Positions 13,569-25,881 of a stretch of 64,000 nucleotides of DNA are shown in pieces. The stretch is taken from assembly GCF_022539315.1 (NCBI RefSeq), contig NC_066315.1, positions 100,297,990 through 100,361,989 of the forward strand, read 5' to 3'. Every line of letters starts with the position of its first letter. Position 1 is the first letter of the stretch. The stretch is from Serinus canaria. Lineage: Eukaryota > Chordata > Aves > Passeriformes > Fringillidae. A program made the translations under genes and the position numbers. The notes under the pieces are model-generated. The model saw only the letters and a list, made by a program, of their open reading frames with translations. It ran no database searches and was not told the origin of the DNA.

Positions 13569-16500
13569 GGAATTGAAATCTTCTGTGCCACAAATATTCC
13601 AGCCCACCAGTGGTATTCCCATTGCAAAGCAAATTTCCTCCTGAGTGCAACAACTGTCTGCTGGAGCTGAAAAAAAAGGAAGCTCTAAACATGCTGCTGT
13701 TTTTTTTTTTTTTTTTTGCCACTTAGAATATGAAAGGAGGTGGCCAAACATCTGAGACTGCTTCTACCTCTCAAGGGCTTCTGTGGCTTCTCCTGGGCCC
13801 CTTTGTACATTGAGCCAGGTGCTGGTGGCACCTCCTTGCTCTGCAGGTGTGTGACTACCATCCAAGCATGGGCCAGCATAAAGCTGAACAGGCCAAACAC
13901 ATTACCTGACCCACAACACATCATGGGCCCAAAAAACTCAGAGCAGTTTTCGATTCAGCTCTAGGCCAGTGATAAAACAAGCTCTCAGGATAGCCATTTC
14001 CACCCATGGCAGAGGTATGTGAAACATGATGGCTTAAATTTGAAGAAGTCCATGCTCATTTTCTATTCATTTGTCCTTAATTCAAAGCTTTGAAATGCCC
14101 AGCAGATGCCACTGACTTTTGTGAATGCTTTCTTGTAATTTCTAACCAAACTCATCTGACATAGTTATTACCAAACACCATCTGTCATTTCCAAACACTA
14201 TTCAGGCTATCCTCCAAATTTTTCCAGACCTGCAAATTTCTCTCTCTGTCTGCTGCAAGTGCCAGCCTTTACCAAATTTCTTTCACCCTTGATTGAGAAA
14301 GATTTTATAAACAAGCAAAAATTATTTCAAAAGAACAATTTATCTCCAGTCTGTGGTTTGGGCAAAGTTACAGGTCAGCTCTTTATTTTACCTCTGCTGG
14401 TTCCCACATGGCAGTTTATGATGGAAACCTGAACCAAGGAACACTCTCAGAATGGCTACAGTGAGCCTGGACACACAACATTATAAAACAGGCTCTGAGA
14501 TTTGTTTGTTCAAAAGCACTGACCAAACACCTTTACCATGCATAAAATACAAGTTATTTAAAAGGTATTTGAGAGCTAAATTTGGCTTAGCATTTCCTTT
14601 TATCTTTTATGGGTTGTGGAAATTTTCCCTGCTTAATTATCAAAGCATTTTATGGTCTTCTACAGTCCCCAGGAAAAGAGGGACAGAAGAGAAAGGTGGG
14701 AGAGGCAGCCTGATCCATCAAGGCATCAGGATGAAAGCCTGACCCCCAGAGCTCCTGGGGAATGGCAGAGTTTGTCTCTCCCAAAGCTAGAGAGTGCCTG
14801 CCCTTCCGCAGGAGGGAGGGAGGCTTTGAAATCGGAAGCCAGCATCCAACAGCTGTAGTCATTTGTGTGGCATGAGCACGTCCTGCCCTAGACAATGCCC
14901 CAAATCCAACTCCTCAGAGTTTGGAGAGGGTGCTCAAGGTTTGCTGTGATTACAGCTCCCACAGCAGGCAGCTTCTCCCATAGTGATGGTTACGGAGAGC
15001 AGGAAAACAAGCACAGTGGATCTGATTCACCAGGGTCTGCTCAGCTGGTGCAGACCAAGGAAAATGGCTTTTTAAATTATCCTGACTGAATTGACAAGCA
15101 CTGAAGAGGAAAAACCAATTAACAGGCAAAGTTTTTCTTTAAATACCTATGGCAAACAATTACAAAAGGTGTAATTTCCTCACAGCTGGACTGAGATGCA
15201 GAGAGCCTGCAGAGACTTTGGACTCGCCAGTAGCCAATGTCAGTGACAAAGTGAACCAGACTCTTCTGGAGCATCAGACAACTTCTGGGAAGTCTGCTTC
15301 CTATTTTGTGCCCTCCTTCACCCATTCCCTTCCTCTTCTGACTACTGCAATGGCAAAGAAAGAGTCCTTTCTCTTGCATTTGCACAAAGTCCAGCACCAT
15401 GAGGTTACCAAATTCTCCACTTACTCATACCACAGAATCAAATAACTGAAGAATAAATTCTTCCAAAACTAATCCAGATCCCTCTTATTCTAGTGTATTC
15501 CAATGGAAATTTGATACCTAATCGTCCTGGAAATCCTGCTAGATGTTTAACTGGATATCATATAATTAAGCTCCTTTAAAAAAATCCTATGATCCTACTA
15601 GACTGTCCTTTGAAGATTTTGGCATTCAACAGCAGGGGACTATGAAAGATTTTACCACAACCATAAATTAATTTCCAGGTTACAGTAGTAAGGAAGCATC
15701 ACATTTATTCTTCTTCCCTCCTCATTCTGTCAGATGAAGTTTAACACCTAGCAATGTCAATAATCTAGGCACACTTGCCAGCATCCAAGGCTGGCCCAGA
15801 TTTTCAAAAACTATACCAAGCTCTTCAATAAGTTTTCTAATCCTGTTAGAAACTCAACAGGTTGAAAAGCACAAGTTTGCCTAATCATGCTCATTTCTCC
15901 CACAGTGTGTCAGAGCAAGCTCTGACTCTGACACATGCATACAGTCCTGGTGCTCATTCATGTCTGGCAGTGATAAGGCACTTGCATTGCAGCCACATCA
16001 ATGCCCATTTATTTATACACAAAACAAGATTTTTTCATAAATGATGTAAGATTTTGTACAGATTAGAACAAGGCAGCAGGAAAGTGCAATTTTAGAATCT
16101 AGGTAGATCTTCTTGTAGATCAAGAAGAAAATCAAGAGCTTAATTCTTACCCTCTGTAGTTATGTTTCTCCATATATGTCTGGTTTATCTCTGTGACCTA
16201 TACTTTAAAACCTCTTTAGATGGTTCAAAATAAATGTGGCATATAACCTGCATCATCTCCTACCCTGGTCCAGCACTCCAAGCCAAGAAATCAAATTAAT
16301 AGACAGACATCTACATTTTGGCTTCACAACAAAGATAGGCCATCCCTGTGTGATCCAAATAAATAAATAATTTTGTTAGGGTGGCAAGTCATATAGAATA
16401 TGGCAGAGGTAGAAAAAGTACATGGGAAAGAAATTTCTAAGATTAATTTCAACATGAGGAATGGTATTTCTAATAAATTGTGCAGGTGACAACTGAGCAG

Positions 16501-18044
16501 ATATTGGTAGAAGAGATCTTCAAAACACAAACTATTTATACTCTCTAAAGTCTCATTCATTCCTGTAAAAGGGGCACTTAACTTTTTTTGCCTCTGCCTA
16601 GTTCCAGCCTTTTCCCACCACTTTCTTCCCACCTGCCTTCTGCCAAGAATGAGGGACAATTTTTAACAGGGCAAGAAAACAAAAGGATGGTAGGAAAAGA
16701 GGAATGCTTCTGGGTCTTTACTCCAGCCCCACAGCCCAGAATTTGATGCACAGTCTAAGTGAATGCAAGGAAACATTTTATAAGAAAGAAAAATATATAT
16801 AAGAAAATTAAAAGGGATTAAACCCTGTGTCCAGTATCACGTCAGCAGGACAGAAATCATCCCCTCAAAACAGAGATGTGATAGCAAAGAACCTTGCACT
16901 CTACTACTGCCTTGTGAACACCTCACCTGGAGGTAGGCAGCTCTAAGTTGGATAGTACTGAAATTGAAAATACCAACAAAAATTCAGCCTGTTGTTTCCA
17001 GGTGCAGCAGCTCCTTCTTCCTACTTACAATCTATAAAGCAAGGTCTGGCTCTGATGAAAGAAGTCAGCCTTTACTGTAGGTATTGTGGTGATATCCCTT
17101 AGTAAATTGGATTTACCATCTTGCACCCTTCTTCTCAGATAAAAATAGTGATTAAATCTATTAAAAAGCAGGCTCAGGAAGCTTCTCTCTTCCCTTCCAG
17201 AGGAAAAGCAAAACCTTGGCAGCTAAAAATAAATCAAAACCTGGGGAAATGAGAAATTGAAAAAGACCAGAGAGATGAGATATATTTAGGTTTTTGAAGA
17301 TCAAGAAAGAACAGACATGCCAGGTACAGAGGTTACCACCAAAAAAATTAAAACAGCCCTGGGAGATGAAGACTGTGGGTTTAGGCAGGGGAATTCAGTC
17401 AGCAGCCCAAGTCTACTTAAGCAGATATTAAGGTGGCAAAGTCCCAAATCAGAATTTCCAGCTAATAAAGCAGAGCCACACACCAGTTTCAGGTCAAACA
17501 TAAACATGTATTTTTGCTAAATAGTAACAAAAATGTTCTGGAATTAATTAAAAGACAAACTAGCTACAAGTCTGGATAGAAGCACATAGAAAAAACACAT
17601 TTTTCTTCTGCTCACAAAAGTTTTGCAGTCTTTTGATTAGTCTTCTGTGAAAGAAAAAAAGCCTTTTGAGTTAAAAGTTAAAAACTTTCCCATATATAAT
17701 ATGCTACAATCTGCTTGCAGTGAATTTATGGCTAACCATACCTTTGCAATCTTGGCAAAGGTATCTATCTGAAGTTTGGAGATACACTGCTTCTAATATT
17801 TCCTTAGATTGCTGGTTCATTTTATGCACAATCCAAACAGCTGAATTTCCAATATCAAGGACAAACCATTATACTGTCCTTTGTTCTCAGTATTTGTATA
17901 TAGTTATTGATAACTTTGTGTACCATAAGCAAATATTTGCTTTTGACTCTCATATTTTTAGGTTTTTTTTTCTTTAACAGAGATGCTTTTGTTTGTATAC
18001 AGCCAGTTCCTGTCAGGCAATCCATGATAAGCATCACTCTTGAT
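13569..18044. other. Unique sequence, no gene recognised
   Basis: Only an 18-T homopolymer (13,700-13,717) and a moderately GC-rich patch around 14,660-14,900 stand out. The open frames there overlap on both strands (for example 14,650-14,895 minus and 14,652-14,858 plus), which is what composition rather than coding produces. I see no repeat family. Confidence 0.55.
13700..13717. repeat. Poly(T) tract, 18 T
   Basis: An uninterrupted T homopolymer. No retroposed sequence was recognised next to it. Confidence 0.85.
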
Positions 18045-18050
18045 CCTGTC
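18045..18050. repeat. Target-site duplication, left copy (CCTGTC)
   Basis: The six bases CCTGTC lie immediately before the TG end of the LTR and are repeated exactly after its CA end at 18,435-18,440. A 6-bp duplication is typical of class II (ERVK-like, betaretrovirus-related) integrases. Confidence 0.8.
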
Positions 18051-18123
18051 TGTGGTGGTGTTCACAGGGGTCCCAGGACGAGGGAAGAGATGAGAATCTT
18101 GACTCTGTGTTTCAAAAGGCTGA

Positions 18124-18129
18124 TTTATT
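18124..18129 (-). terminator. LTR polyadenylation signal AATAAA
   Basis: Read on the minus strand this is AATAAA, about 75 bases before the LTR's 3' end, where the R/U5 boundary would be expected. It sets the likely orientation of the solo LTR. Confidence 0.55.
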
Positions 18130-18282
18130 ATTTTATGATATATATTATATTAAAAGAAAATGATATATTAAAACTATACTAAAAGAATAGAAGAAAGGAT
18201 TTTATCAGAAGGCTAGCAAAGAATAGAAAAGAATGATAATAAAATCTTGTGGCTGCTCACAGCTTCGACACAAGTGGCTGTC

Positions 18283-18287
18283 ATTGG
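18283..18287 (-). promoter_or_regulatory. CCAAT box in the LTR U3 region
   Basis: ATTGG on the plus strand is CCAAT on the minus strand, upstream of the AATAAA in the inferred sense direction. A short motif, so support is modest. Confidence 0.4.
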
Positions 18288-18434
18288 TCATCAAGTAAAA
18301 ACAATTTCACATGCTGGGTAAACAATTCTCCAAATCACATTCCAAAGTAGCAAAACATGGAGAAGCTGAAGCTGCTCAGCTTCTCAGGAGAAAAGATCCT
18401 AATGAAAGGATTTTTCATAAATATGTCTGTGACA

Positions 18435-18440
18435 CCTGTC
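18435..18440. repeat. Target-site duplication, right copy (CCTGTC)
   Basis: An exact copy of 18,045-18,050, directly following the CA end of the solo LTR. Confidence 0.8.
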
Positions 18441-21400
18441 CTGAGCAACATCAACAGTAAGGCCAGGGCTGTATCCATGATCTGCAGAGGAGATGCCCTG
18501 GCCCAGTGTGCTGCAGTGCACTTCCACTGCACACAACTCCCAGCCAAGGGCACAGACAGATGCCTGCTCAGCTCCAGGGTGATAGAAAGTCACATAGCCA
18601 TATTCAATCCCTGCTTCTGCAGCTCAGGGAAGCTGAGTGCAGAAGAAATCATGAATTTATCATAGGGCTTGGGAGTACCTAGCATGTGGCTTTCCAAAGT
18701 TATATTTTCAGTGCTTTAATCCCTAAAAAGTAAAGGAGTTCATAACTGCTGTCCAGGTAAGGGCAGAATAACTTGCTTGTCTCCTCTTTAAAATCTCACT
18801 CGGATTCATATTATTGATGTAAAAATATTTTTACTCCAGCTGAAGCTCTGCAGCCACATCCGCATCTTTGACTACAGCCAGCCATTCACAACCCTTGTAT
18901 TTTCATTCCTGAGGGATGTTCACAAAGTATTTTTCTTTTTAATTTGCCTCCACCCAGTTTGCATTGCTTTCAGTCCTGATGCAGCTCCAATGCAGCTCTC
19001 CACTGAGTGATCAGCAGGAAGCACAGGAGGATGAACCAGTCAGTCTCGACAGCCAGGCAGGCTGGCCATGTAGCAGTAACAATACACCTGCTGTTGAAAG
19101 CCACACCAGAGAGGCAAAACAAAGTGTGCTGACTACAATGGTGCTGTTTCATTAGTCCAGTTGAAAGACCCAGGTCACCTGCTTCTTTGTAAGGGTTCCA
19201 GGTTCAGCCTGTGGGTTCAAGCATGGCCCACTGTAAACAGCAGATACAAAACACAGCCAGAGGATGAAGGGAAGGGAAAGAGCACCCATGCACTGTCTCC
19301 ACAGTAGCAGGCAGGCTATTGCACGTTCCAATCAAATGTCAGTAACCCTCTACAAATGTAGAACGTACATATGCATATACAGAGCAATGCATACTTTAAG
19401 CTCCTATATATCTGCAGAAAAATGAATAAACAGCGCCAGTGGAAAGCCATAAGATTGTCACCTAGATAAGTTCCATAAATCTAATATTTCAGATCGCTGA
19501 AAATAGGCTTTGGCTGTTTGATTCAACCATAAATCAGGATCCCTGTTAATCTGGATTTAGAGCAGCTTTCCTGTGCAGTTTTGAGAGTCTCAAAGGAATA
19601 TACTGTTCACTGATTTATGTACTAGTCTTGCTGAAATGTTGATTTACCTTTGCTTTCTGCAAACAGCGAATTGCAGCTCACTGGTTTCTCTGAATATGCA
19701 AAGCCTGTACTGTATGTAAAGGTGGGAGAGTCTGACAGTTTGCAGCTAAGTAAATCACACTGATCCCAGTGTTTGCCTTGAGATTTACAGTGCATGCTAT
19801 AATCTAGCCCCCCAGAGCAAACCCAGAAAATACAGCCAAATAGGAAAGTGCTTTGTCATCTTTTCATATGCCGGATCTTCTTTCACTCATCCATTATCTC
19901 AAAATCACTCTACCTAACAAATTCCACTCGGAAAAGCATTTCCAATGACACCTAGAAATGTTTTCAAAATTAATTTGACAACAATCTCAACGAGGATATT
20001 TCAGCTCTTGAAACAAATCTTGGGCTTCAAGAAGTTTCCTTTAGATTTCCAGCAATGCTTGCTTGCTCTAATACAAACCACTGCATACATTCACAATTAA
20101 AAGAGCAACAGCAGCGAGCATAAACTTCAGAGCCTTTCTTCTCTGAAGGCAAAAGAACTAGACTCACCACAGGCATCTCTACTTCAGGAAAAGAAAAAAA
20201 AAACAAACACAACAACAACAGCCAAACCAACCAGTGGAGAGTAACAGAACTCACATTATGAATTGCAGTCAGTATTCTCCATACCCATCACTCCTGCACA
20301 TTTGATAAGAATACCATAACATTTATTTCCATGCATGTGATAAAACACAAACCTATGATCAGTTACAACACTATAACAGATATTTCAGGACAACACATCT
20401 TCTCAAAGTTGTTTAGCCAACTCATTTACCACATTCAATATTTGCAAATTCAGATTCTTTGCCTACAGAGGTGACCCAGATGCCACAACATTGCAGATAT
20501 CAAGATAGCAGATATTTTTCTTTCTGCTGCTCAATTTGGCAAACTATAACTTGACACATTCTTTATAGGAATTTTTCATGCTTCTGGAAAGGATTGTGCA
20601 CCTTGTTGGCCAGCTGAATAATGCAGAAATATTATCCCCTTTGTAGAAAATTATGCTGCCACTGTCACAATATGAAGACAGCATAATTTATAACTCCTTC
20701 TCTCCCTCCTCCTTTCATTTTGGCCTGGATACTGTGTCACATATCAAATTTCAAACCATTTTTCATTTTAGGAGCTAATCTGTTGGGTTACTGGAGTGGA
20801 ATGACAGAACACACCTGTGATCAAAGGGGAAGGTAGATGGAAAAAAACATCTCCTGAGTTCATGTACATCCATTACCCTGACCTTGTTACATACTGCTTC
20901 ATATAGATTTGGTCAATTATTAGACATTTGACAGTTACTTCCAGCACAAAGAAACTATTGAGCAAGTTTGGCATGCATTTTGTTCTTTATTAATTGAAAC
21001 TGTCTCAAGCAATGAGTTGAGAGAGGTCAAATATCTCTTGATAAAAAACATTTAAAAATTCTTTCTGTATAAAGGACCATATTCAGTGACAAAATCCAGA
21101 AATCATAATTCTTTAAGATGGAACAAGACCACCCTCTGCTACCCAAACCAACAGAGTATCAGGACCTTCTTTAGTGAAGAAAACCCAGATTCAAGACCTG
21201 GCTTAAACCCATTAAGGGTTTTCAAACCCAGATTAGGCTAATTCAGGGTTTTCCCCTAGGAACAGTTTTAAGTGTTTCTTTTGTTCCAGTGGGGAACAAA
21301 GAAAACCAAATTTTGCGTGCTGCAGTTTTTCCACAGAGATGGAACTTTTCTCACCCAGTCAATTCTAATTATCTTCACTCAGTTGATGAGAGCATTGACA

Positions 21401-21828
21401 CATGATGGGATTGCAAGGATTACAAGACAAAGCCAAGGGCCACGATCCCAGCCCCACAACTGCCTCAGCACTGCAAGGAGGGACAGGGCTGTGGGCACCA
21501 CACTTTAATGAATGTTCCCCTTACAGCTTACAGACTTCTAAACCAGTCTTGGGATTTCATTCTTTTTTTTTTTTCCCCAAGCTCTGTCTTGACTAGGGAG
21601 CATGCTCAAACTAGAAAAATGAGGAAAATGGTGTAGAAGGAATCACATCTGAGCAGGCTGTGAAGAACTTGGTTATCAGTTCATCTCTGGTACACGTTGC
21701 TGATTCTGTCCTCTGTTTAATACCCGGGTCATGTTCCCCTTAATGGTTTTCTGGATCAGCAGAAAATAATAAATAACGAAGAAATAAAGCAAATTCTAGC
21801 TGCTTATTTGCTTCCTTCCTTCATTCAG
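18441..21828. other. Unique sequence including a conserved-looking segment
   Basis: No gene or repeat family recognised. The part at about 19,440-19,810 is AT-rich, non-repetitive and dense in homeodomain-type cores (TAAT, ATTA, TAATCTGGATTTA near 19,547-19,559), so it is a candidate noncoding regulatory element. The rest holds only short, unconvincing open frames. Confidence 0.45.
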
Positions 21829-21887
21829 TTGGGAGTGGGAACTAGATGATCTTTAAAGTCCCTTCCAACACAAGCTTATGATTCCAT
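21829..21887 (+). mobile_element. CR1 LINE 3' tail fragment
   Basis: About 60 bases match the terminal part of the CR1 3' untranslated region on the plus strand. The pattern is GGAACTAGATGATCTTTAAA, then TCCCTTCCAACACAAG and an ATGATTCCAT end. CR1 copies are usually cut short at the 5' side, so a tail alone is a normal remnant. Confidence 0.85.
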
Positions 21888-24331
21888 TACTCATTTGAAA
21901 TAACAAATTATTTGTTGTATCATCTTCCATTGCTACAGAGGCAGCTACAGAGCAGAGGGTATTGTAAATTCAATTAATGTCAAAAGTTTGGTAAATTCTT
22001 TTAATAGAAACAAATGGATGGCCTGCTCATGTGACCCACTACAACAACTAGAACAACAACAGAAATCACAGTAATCAAAATGAGGAACTGCCTCCTTTCC
22101 TCCCCTCCATCCACCCCATAGAAATATTTTCCATGGCTGAGTAAAGTAAAATCATCCAGAAAATAAAGGATTTTGAAAACTGCCTCTAGATTAAAAAAAT
22201 TTTAAAAATATCACTTTTCCATTCGTTTAAATGAAAGTTATTCAAAATGCAAGATATCTGTCCAGACAAAGCAGGAAAGTGTAAATATATTATTTTGTTA
22301 CTGTTGATTTTCCTGGAAAACCTTGCATTGTTACAAGACACATTTTCATTGTTTCATAGATAATGGAACCATTTTCTCATCTCTTGGTAAGCTTTTCCCC
22401 CACTGGTATGAGAGTCCCCATCTCTCTTCCTCTGAAGGACAAACAATAAAACACATTCATCATTTTCTATTAAGGATTCCAAAACCAGGTGTTAGAAATT
22501 TCAGAGACTGCAAAATCATTTTACCATATTTACAAGCAGAAAACATGATCTTCCAAATGCCATCCTATTGCAGTAGCATGAGACACTGACACCCAACACA
22601 GAACCAGCCAGCAAGCCAAATAAAATGGCACTCCCAGTAAGAAACAGAGTGCATTTGCTCAAAGGCAAACTTGTCTCATTGTGGGAAACAGCTACCACTC
22701 TACAGCTAGGAGGAGGTAGGTTTGTTCCACTACCCTCCAGTATGTCTTAGGAATACTTCCTCTGAAACAGCATGGAAGGCACCAACATAGAGGTATTGGA
22801 CAAAGTTCTCAGTGGCCCTCTCTCAGTGAGCTGGTGCGCAATGAAGCCCAAGTACCACACAGCTCATACTGTACCTCCAGATCCAGGACTGGATTCTGCC
22901 CCAAGCAAACCCATGGGATTCCATGACTTTACAGAGAAATGTAAAACATAAGCTTTAGTCTGCTTTTTTTGTGAGCTAGAAAAATTCTCTGAACATCCCC
23001 TTAGCAATAATGTCGCTGCATTTTGGAGATTGCTTTTTGCAATTGCATAGATGTCTGTAAACTGATAGCAGTTTATGCAAAATGAAAAATTTGCATACCT
23101 TGAAAGCATATTAGTCTAATATCTGCAAAAAACAACAACAAAAAAAGAAAACCAAAGGAAAATAGACTTTCTGTTGTGGAAACATTTTTGCTAACCAATT
23201 TTCATTTTCATATGCCCTTCTTATATATACTTCTAGGTAAAATCAGAAAAAGAAATAGCATAACTTATTATTCTTTCAATACCTCCACCTTGTTCAAAGA
23301 TAGGAAGCTTAGTCAAACACTTGAGCAATTCTGAACAGAAAGAACTGTTATAGAAAGAATCTGAGCTCTCATCTCAGATTTTTCTGGGAAAAACATCCCA
23401 GTTTGTCAAACTCAAATTTATCAGTTTTAAGTTTGAAATTTACCCATTTCAATTGTAGCAGATATATGAGTGGGAAAATAAAACATGGAAAGTGAAAAAG
23501 GGGAGAAGAGAACCCACTTAACTCTTCAGAAGGCAGCATAACACCGTACTCTCAAATGCCATGAATCCATCACCCAGAGACCCTGTAATTACAAAACCAA
23601 GCAACACTAAGATGATAAACAAAGATCATGTAGTCCAAAAGCTGTGATAACCCCCTCACAGTAGGCCAGGACTCAACACTTAAAGTTTTCTACTTGGCTT
23701 CATGCAGAATGGATTCAATCAGAAGCCAGGGAAGAACCATGGTGCCCAAGGCACTTTATCTTTCTTTAAATGCAGAGCTTGGTTTTAAGAAATAGCCATT
23801 TTCCAGCACTATGTTTTCACAGGGAAAATTCCCAAAAGTATATTCTTAAAAGAAATCCAGCCTCCAGATCAGAAACCTAGATTAAATAACTTGAAGACAT
23901 TTCCAAGAAACATCTGTTTCTTCCACATGAGTTTCCAAGTCTGTCCTCATCTACTCCTTCTTAATCTTCTATAGTTCTGCTGTTTGTTTGCTTTTCTTGT
24001 TAACAAGCTAGAAAAAACCCTGCCTCTTCAGCTAAAAAAGAATTGCAAAGGAAAAGACTACTTAATGGCATAAAGGATGACTTTCTTAGAGCAACACAAA
24101 AATTACAAAGACTGAAAAACACTCTGGGCTTACTGATAGAAGGACTGTAAGTGAGAAGACAGGCAACTCACTTTATGTCTTGTTTTGAGGACAGAAAGTA
24201 GAAACATTAACATTTCTAATGCTGGCACTGTTCATAGGCACTAAAACACTACAGCAATACCTGTAGAGAGACTTCAGCTTGTTCTGCTTGTAGTCCCAAG
24301 CTGAGAAGAAACCCACAGCTGTGGTTAGCCG
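21888..24331. other. Unique sequence, nothing recognised
   Basis: AT-rich with short open frames only (up to 88 codons at 22,323-22,589 plus) and no domain. No CR1, LTR or tandem structure was recognised. Confidence 0.55.
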
Positions 24332-24394
24332 GGCACCAGCCCAAGCTAATCAAGCTCAGCTGAGAGCAAGGCATGTTAGTTTAGGGCTGGTGCC
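24332..24394. other. Imperfect hairpin with 18 paired bases (precursor-miRNA-sized)
   Basis: The left arm 24,332-24,349 (GGCACCAGCCCAAGCTAA) and right arm 24,376-24,394 (TTAGTTTAGGGCTGGTGCC) are complementary. Eleven bases pair perfectly at the base, then there is a one-base bulge and seven more pairs, one of them G-U. The 26-base loop (24,350-24,375) contains its own perfect 10-bp palindrome CTCAGCTGAG (24,355-24,364), so the loop can fold too. The 63-base size is close to that of an animal microRNA precursor. It could equally be the remains of an inverted-repeat transposon. The pairing does not extend cleanly beyond the arms, which weakens the microRNA reading. Confidence 0.45.
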
Positions 24395-25138
24395 ACGCTG
24401 GTTTGTTAGACGGCTTCCAGTCAGCTCAGAGCATACTCACATCTCCTTGTGAGCAATCACATGGCCTCTGCTTTAGACAGGTACAAAAACGTAACATAGG
24501 AGCTCAAAAGTCTTTGGTTTTCGGGCACACACAGTAGTAAGAAAGGCCTCTGCAAGCAGATGTGCTCAGCTCTCCCTGTTGGTGGGTTACGCTCATTCCA
24601 GGTTCAACACCTGGACCCAACAGGTGCTTCTGCCCATGGAAATGTGCCCCAGCAGAAAACTAAAAATGCTGCAGCCCAAAATTTGGGGCTAGTTAAAACC
24701 CAGAATATTTCATATCCATGTACTGCGCAAAAGTGATCTACTATTTTGGGTTGCTGAAAAAAATCCATGGAAACAAAAGACATTAGCAAGGTAAAGCCAC
24801 TAGTGGGTCTCCTGAGATCCTTGTATGGTACACTGAGGAAGCACATTGAGGTACTCATGCTCTGGAATGTTGCATGCAATGATGTAATGTGGTGTTATGA
24901 TATGCTTGTGACATGTTTACAGCTGACCTCTAATATGGTGTTTTAGAGGAGAGAGGGCTGCAGTGGAGATGAGGAATGAAAACTGAGAAAACACCTGTCA
25001 TCATTCCCTCTTTGGAGGTTAATACCACTTGTCTGAAGTACACAACTCTAGTTTGAAAGAATGATTAATAACCTGTCGTGGTTTTGGTAGGAGTAAGAGC
25101 TGCCATGATGCTACTTCAAATTTAAACTGCTATTGCTC

Positions 25139-25164
25139 TTCTGAAATCTTCTTAGATTTCAGAA
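25139..25164. repeat. Perfect 11-bp inverted repeat, 4-base loop
   Basis: TTCTGAAATCT and AGATTTCAGAA flank TCTT. A perfect short stem-loop. Such structures arise by chance in a window this size, so no function is claimed. Confidence 0.6.
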
Positions 25165-25224
25165 ACTTTCTCCGACAGAAGCCTGCAAAGCACAAGACAG
25201 ATAAAAATTGATATGAGTATCTAA

Positions 25225-25251
25225 ATTATTATTATTATTATTATTATTATT
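25225..25251. repeat. (ATT)9 microsatellite
   Basis: Nine perfect ATT units. Likely length-polymorphic, with no coding context. Confidence 0.9.
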
Positions 25252-25881
25252 GTCTGCTTTGGATAACTTTCTTCACTGGCAATCTGGTTTATGGCCTCTA
25301 GGAAACACAAGATCTTTAATAATTTTCTTCCAAAACGAAATTACCAGCAAGGGATTACAATATCTGTAAAATAACACAACTGCTCACATTTCACTGCCAA
25401 GGAAAAAGGTTGCTTCATTCTTTGCTGTCAGGCCTCTCACACCTCTCATCTGTGGAAGAAGAACAAAGAAAAACTGCCAAGACTGACTGGATCTCTGAGG
25501 CAGTTGTCGAGTGAGCAGGTGTGCAGGTCTCCAAATTGATGCACTTCAAGCTGTCTGCTGACATCTATATGGCAGTGTGAGTCTGAATGTCGTAGTAATG
25601 CAAGGCAAGATCATTGAGAAAGGAGTATTTTTTGCCTGCACCAAGTTTGATGGATGTAGCCTCACAACTCTCAGACGAAATCCCTCTGTATGTGCAATGC
25701 ATGAAAAATATCTACAGAGGAGTACACTGCATGTGTGACTACACCACCAAATTGAGATGTGGGAACTGCAACAGCCTCCTGAGCAAGACCAAATTCCCTG
25801 AGCTTCTCTCCTCCCCTCAGTAAAGTGCAAAGCATAACCACACAAGTGCTCCCCTTACCTGCAGAGTTAGCGGGGAAATAT

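Larger units (their letters stand above)
18051..18434 (-). mobile_element. Solo LTR of an endogenous retrovirus, ERVK-like, passerine type
   Basis: This 384-bp element begins TGTGGTGGTG and ends CTGTGACA on the plus strand. It is bounded by the canonical TG...CA and an exact 6-bp direct repeat, CCTGTC. That fits a single LTR left after the two LTRs of a provirus recombined. The minus strand is the likely sense direction: it carries an AATAAA signal (18,129 down to 18,124) in the last fifth of the element and a CCAAT box (around 18,287-18,283), giving a promoter-then-polyadenylation order. No gag, pol or env sequence adjoins it. I recognise the sequence as a common songbird LTR from memory; I cannot name the library family. 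The terminal repeats and duplication are seen directly; the class assignment is inferred from the duplication length. Confidence 0.85.
24395..25881. other. Unique sequence with a short hairpin and an ATT repeat
   Basis: Apart from the 25,139-25,164 hairpin and the (ATT)9 repeat nothing is recognised. A TGTCGTGG start at about 25,076 resembles the beginning of some avian LTRs, but no matching 3' end or polyadenylation signal follows. Confidence 0.45.

Noticed and set aside
24560..24620. A GGTTCAACACCTGG sequence resembling a tRNA T-arm
   Set aside because: No matching A box, anticodon arm or acceptor stem lies at the right distance upstream, so it is not a tRNA gene or a clear tRNA-derived SINE.
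25076..25200. TGTCGTGGTTTTGG start, similar to some avian LTR 5' ends
   Set aside because: No TATA box, AATAAA, CA end or target duplication follows within a plausible distance.
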